A DNA stretch of 54,630 nucleotides, from the NCBI GenBank assembly GCA_050303615.1, contig JBNLCC010000081.1, positions 1 through 54,630 of the forward strand, in the 5' to 3' direction. The number at the start of each line of letters is the position of its first letter. Positions within the stretch are counted from its first letter, which is position 1. The translations under genes were made by a program, and so were the position numbers. Below, piece after piece: positions 51,631 through 54,630 of the stretch. The notes beneath the pieces were generated by a model, which worked only from the letters and a program-made list of their open reading frames with translations, ran no database searches and was not told where the DNA came from. Source of the stretch: CAZDXJ01 sp050303615. GTDB lineage: Bacteria; Pseudomonadota; Gammaproteobacteria; Methylococcales; Methylomonadaceae.

Positions 51631-53151
51631 ATGATTTATGCTGCGCCCAACGAAATCGACAGTAAAGTTAAGTTCAAATCCCGTTATCAGAATTATATTG
51701 GCGGAGGCTGGCTGCCGCCGGTAAAAAGCCAGTATTTCGAGAATTTAAGTCCGGTGAACGGTCGGGCATTTTGCGAGGTTCCCCGGTCTACCGCCGATGA
51801 TATTGAACTTGCCTTAAATGCGGCACATGCCGCGAAAACGGCTTGGGGCAAAACGTCGGTGACGGCCAGAGCCAACCTGTTATTAAAGGTCGCCGACCGT
51901 ATCGAACAAAATCTGGAACAACTGGCCATTGCCGAAACCTGGGATAACGGCAAGGCGGTACGAGAAACCCTGGCGGCGGACGTCCCGTTATGTGCCGACC
52001 ATTTCCGCTATTTTGCCGGGTGTATTCGCGCTCAGGAAGGCTCGATCGGTGAAATTGATGAAAACACCGTGGCTTATCATTTCCATGAGCCGTTGGGTGT
52101 TGTGGGGCAAATCATTCCGTGGAATTTTCCTTTGCTGATGGCTTGCTGGAAATTGGCCCCTGCGTTAGCGGCGGGGAACTGCGTAGTCATGAAACCCGCC
52201 GAACAGACGCCGGCTTCCATTTTGATACTGATGGAACTTATCGGCGATTTATTGCCGGCCGGCGTGGTGAATATCGTGAACGGTTTCGGCAACGAGGCGG
52301 GGCAGGCCCTGGCAACCAGCACCCGTATCGCCAAAATAGCCTTTACCGGCTCGACGCCGGTCGGCTCGCATATTCTCAAATGCGCCGCGGAAAATATTAT
52401 TCCGTCAACGGTCGAATTGGGCGGTAAATCACCCAATATCGTCTTTGCCGATGTCCTGGATCAGGAAGATGAATTCGTTAGCAAAGCCGTTGAAGGTGCG
52501 GTATTGGCCTTTTTTAACCAGGGTGAAGTATGCACCTGCCCTTCCCGTTTGCTGGTGCAGGAAACGATTTATGATGAGTTTATGGCCAAAGTAATTGAAC
52601 GCGCCGGACAAATCAAACGCGGCAATCCGCTCGACACGGAAACCATGGTCGGTGCACAGGCATCCAAAGAGCAATTTGACAAAATCCTCAACTATGTTGA
52701 GATCGGTAAGCAGGAAGGTGCGGAATTATTGATCGGCGGCGGAGTGGAAACCATGCAAGGCGATTTTTGCACAGGCTACTATATCCAACCCACAGTCATG
52801 AAAGGACACAATAGAATGCGTATCTTCCAGGAAGAGATTTTCGGCCCGGTCGTCTCGGTGACGACCTTTAACGATGAAGCGGAAGCGCTGGAAATCGCCA
52901 ACGATACCGAGTTCGGCCTGGGCGCCGGCCTTTGGACGCGGAATATGAACCGTGCTTATCGCATGGCGCGCGGTATTGAAGCAGGTCGCGTGTGGACCAA
53001 TTGCTATCATCATTACCCGGCACATGCAGCATTCGGCGGCTACAAAAAATCCGGCGTGGGTCGTGAAACACATAAAATGATGCTGGATCATTACCAGCAC
53101 ACCAAAAATATCCTGGTCAGTTATGATGTTAATCCATTGGGCTTTTTCTGA
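51631..53151 (+). CDS. exaC: NAD-dependent acetaldehyde/aldehyde dehydrogenase, ExaC/AcoD type
   Basis: The protein is 506 residues from ATG 51631 with GGAGGTG seven bases upstream; a GTG at 51622 lies inside that site. The whole sequence follows the ExaC/AcoD/AldB group, from MIYAAPNEIDSKVKFKSRY to DHYQHTKNILVSYD, ending NPLGFF. Active-site parts are the Rossmann loop FTGSTPVGSHIL, general-base Glu in VELGGKSPN and catalytic Cys301 in NQGEVCTCPSR. These enzymes oxidise acetaldehyde and other short aldehydes to acids in the cytoplasm, often as part of ethanol or acetoin use. The gene stands alone, divergent from the ETR1-like kinase operon. No C2-pathway partner is visible. Confidence 0.93.
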   Translation: MIYAAPNEIDSKVKFKSRYQNYIGGGWLPPVKSQYFENLSPVNGRAFCEVPRSTADDIELALNAAHAAKTAWGKTSVTARANLLLKVADRIEQNLEQLAIAETWDNGKAVRETLAADVPLCADHFRYFAGCIRAQEGSIGEIDENTVAYHFHEPLGVVGQIIPWNFPLLMACWKLAPALAAGNCVVMKPAEQTPASILILMELIGDLLPAGVVNIVNGFGNEAGQALATSTRIAKIAFTGSTPVGSHILKCAAENIIPSTVELGGKSPNIVFADVLDQEDEFVSKAVEGAVLAFFNQGEVCTCPSRLLVQETIYDEFMAKVIERAGQIKRGNPLDTETMVGAQASKEQFDKILNYVEIGKQEGAELLIGGGVETMQGDFCTGYYIQPTVMKGHNRMRIFQEEIFGPVVSVTTFNDEAEALEIANDTEFGLGAGLWTRNMNRAYRMARGIEAGRVWTNCYHHYPAHAAFGGYKKSGVGRETHKMMLDHYQHTKNILVSYDVNPLGFF

Positions 53152-53211
53152 ACCGTGCCCGGATCGGAACAATAGTAACCGCTGCATTTCACTGACGGTA
53201 CTTCGTTGCTT

Positions 53212-53232
53212 GCCGTCCGACTCTCGGTCGGC
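53212..53232. repeat. GC-rich hairpin between the dehydrogenase and the riboswitch
   Basis: GCCGTCCGA, loop CTC, TCGGTCGGC: nine positions with one T-T mismatch. It may end the dehydrogenase transcript, but no T-run follows. Confidence 0.45.
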
Positions 53233-53258
53233 TTACCGTAGTCGGGATTTGCGGTAAC

Positions 53259-53287
53259 TTGACAGTAATCCGATAAATGTATATTGT
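53259..53287 (+). promoter_or_regulatory. Sigma-70-like promoter for the cobalamin riboswitch/TonB receptor
   Basis: TTGACA at 53259-53264, a 17-base spacer and TATTGT at 53282-53287. Initiation about 53294 would place the start just before the riboswitch. Confidence 0.65.
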
Positions 53288-53300
53288 TTCGCGTTTGCTT

Positions 53301-53480
53301 CAGGTGTCCCGCGCTATCCGGGATGAAACTGGGAAGCCGGTGCGTATTGTCCGCAATACAAACCCGGCACTGCCCCCGCAACGGTAAACGAGTCCAAGGC
53401 AGTTATTTTGCCACCGTGCGCTTAGCATGGGAAGGTTAACTGGCCGTCCACGACACTCGTGAGTCCGGAGACCGGCCTGT
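53301..53480 (+). promoter_or_regulatory. Cobalamin (adenosylcobalamin) riboswitch
   Basis: The leader shows the conserved blocks in order: GGTGTCCC, GGGAAGCCGGTG (about 53331-53342), the B12 box GCCCCCGCAACGGTAA (53372-53387), AGTCC, and the closing GTCCGGAGACCGGCCTG (53463-53479). In gammaproteobacteria such elements repress btuB translation or transcription when cobalamin is plentiful. It precedes the TonB-receptor start by about 160 bases. Confidence 0.95.
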
Positions 53481-53640
53481 GGCGATGATGCGTGCGTTGC
53501 GGGAGGGCTGCGTCGCGATAGAGCCGCCGCTTAACGCTCAGGTCTGCGCCGGGCATCGCCGTTTTTCTATCGATTCGTCTCTGCCGCAATTTTCGATAAC
53601 CGCTGTACGGGGATGTGCAGCTTAGCTTGCGGAACAATAG

Positions 53641-54630
53641 ATGAATATCAAACCACTGGCAATCATTGCCTTACCCTTATCTTTCGGCAGCCCGGTGTTG
53701 GCCGGAAACACCGGCCAAACGGTTGCGGCCGATGCAAACCCGATCACTAAAGAACTTGATACGTTGGTCATTACCGCGACGAAAACCGAACAGGAACTGC
53801 GCAATATCGGCAATTCACTGACCGTGATCACTGCCGAGGATATTGCAGCACGGCAGTTTTACAGCGTTTCCGATATGCTGCGTAGCGTGCCTGGGGTCGA
53901 TGTCGTACAAAACGGCGGCATCGGCCATGTAACATCGGTGTTCATCCGCGGTGCCGCTTCCGATCAGACCCTGATTTTAATCGACGGCATCGAAATGAAT
54001 GATCCCAGCACCCCGGGCAACGGCTTCGATTTTTCCGACCTGATGACCGATGATATTGAACGTATCGAAGTTCTGCGCGGGCCGCAAAGCCCCTTATATG
54101 GCTCCAATGCAATCGGCGGCGTAATCAACATTATTACCAAGAAAGGCAAAGGCAAACCAAAGCTCTCCTTTACCGCCGAAGGCGGCAGCTACGATACATT
54201 TAAAGTGGGTGGCGCGGTGAACGGGGCAACTGATTTGGTCAATTATAATTTGTCGGTCAGCCGCTTGGAAACCCAAGGTTTTTCATCAGCCGACGACAAT
54301 CTGCCCGGCAACAGCGAAGATGACGCTTATAAAATCACCACGGTCAGTTCCGGCCTCGGCATCACGCCATTGGAAAACCTGGATTTGCAGTTGAATCTGC
54401 GCTATAGCGACGCCGCGACCAAATTAGATAATTGCGGCGGGCCTTTTTGTGATAACTTGTTAAAAGACAGCCACAATCAGCAACTCTATACCGGCCTGCA
54501 AGGACATCTCTCCTTGTTTGACGGTTTCTGGGAACAAACCCTGGGTCTGGCCTATACCCATACCAACCGGGTTACCCGGGATGCGATGTCCGGTTCCTTC
54601 GTACCCTTCAGTGAATTTGACGGCAACCGC
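53641..54630 (+). CDS. btuB: BtuB-like TonB-dependent outer-membrane receptor (5' part; runs off the window)
   Basis: The first 330 codons of a TonB-dependent receptor: signal peptide (KPLAIIALPLSFGSPVLA), TonB box LDTLVITATKTEQ, plug domain (LTVITAEDIAARQFYSVSDML, VFIRGAASDQTLILIDGIE, IERIEVLRGPQSPLYGSNAIG, GVINIITKKG), then the first barrel strands. A Cys pair (DNCGGPFCDN) lies in an extracellular loop. The frame is open to the last base, so the C-terminus is missing. The cobalamin riboswitch ahead and the plug sequence argue for vitamin B12 uptake across the outer membrane. Confidence 0.9.
   Translation, partial: MNIKPLAIIALPLSFGSPVLAGNTGQTVAADANPITKELDTLVITATKTEQELRNIGNSLTVITAEDIAARQFYSVSDMLRSVPGVDVVQNGGIGHVTSVFIRGAASDQTLILIDGIEMNDPSTPGNGFDFSDLMTDDIERIEVLRGPQSPLYGSNAIGGVINIITKKGKGKPKLSFTAEGGSYDTFKVGGAVNGATDLVNYNLSVSRLETQGFSSADDNLPGNSEDDAYKITTVSSGLGITPLENLDLQLNLRYSDAATKLDNCGGPFCDNLLKDSHNQQLYTGLQGHLSLFDGFWEQTLGLAYTHTNRVTRDAMSGSFVPFSEFDGNR

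Noticed and set aside
1..54630. CRISPR array
   Set aside because: No regularly spaced direct repeats were seen; the only tandem repeat found is the two-copy 27-bp unit at 25034-25087.

Overview
The window looks like chromosomal DNA of a gammaproteobacterium. The gene set (plasma-membrane type P-type H+-ATPase, DUF3417-type glucan phosphorylase, formaldehyde-activating GFA-family proteins, a DAB inorganic-carbon transporter, a cobalamin-riboswitch-controlled TonB receptor) and a TCATTCCGGCA-type intergenic repeat fit a Methylococcales-like methanotroph or a relative. That taxon is inference from gene content and motif memory; the window contains no rRNA or methane monooxygenase gene.

Layout. 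1-1248: left-truncated relic of an IS66-type transposase with a frameshift and an in-frame TGA. 1517-6672: membrane-fused spermidine synthase-like protein, PLP aminotransferase and MscS channel. 6939-8324: two phage-type genes (DUF5131 and ASCH) beside tRNA-Lys(CTT). 8612-10203: TSUP exporter and a vapBC toxin-antitoxin pair. 10204-10984: gene-free, with a degenerate dispersed repeat. 10985-24486: a run of plus-strand housekeeping and stress genes (H+-ATPase, glgP, small exported protein, MgtC/DUF4010, mtfA, ftsH, patZ-like), interrupted by one DUF2059 remnant. 24619-35356: small accessory genes (RlpA-like lipoprotein, two GFA-type zinc proteins, isoprenylcysteine methyltransferase-like protein, MscK/MscM-like channel, paired lipoproteins, aldo/keto reductase, MOT1-like transporter, NYN-LOTUS protein, membrane-anchored Hsp20).

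35480-50981 is the most interesting part. A five-gene plus-strand cluster dabA-dabB-DUF2490-CPA2 antiporter-PstS-like protein encodes inorganic-carbon uptake with cation/proton exchange. Next comes a CPA1 antiporter that carries a C-terminal cyclic-nucleotide-binding domain with an intact phosphate-binding cassette. Convergent to it lies a three-gene signalling operon: a hybrid histidine kinase with an ethylene-receptor-type (ETR1-like) membrane sensor, a GAF-class IIIb adenylate cyclase (the subclass known for bicarbonate/CO2 stimulation), and a stand-alone response regulator. Together they suggest a local circuit in which a membrane signal and bicarbonate set cAMP, and cAMP gates the neighbouring Na+/H+ antiporter beside the carbon pump. 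The individual domains are read directly; the circuit is inference.

51631-54630: an acetaldehyde dehydrogenase of the ExaC/AcoD type, then a cobalamin riboswitch and the 5' part of a BtuB-like TonB-dependent receptor that runs off the right edge.
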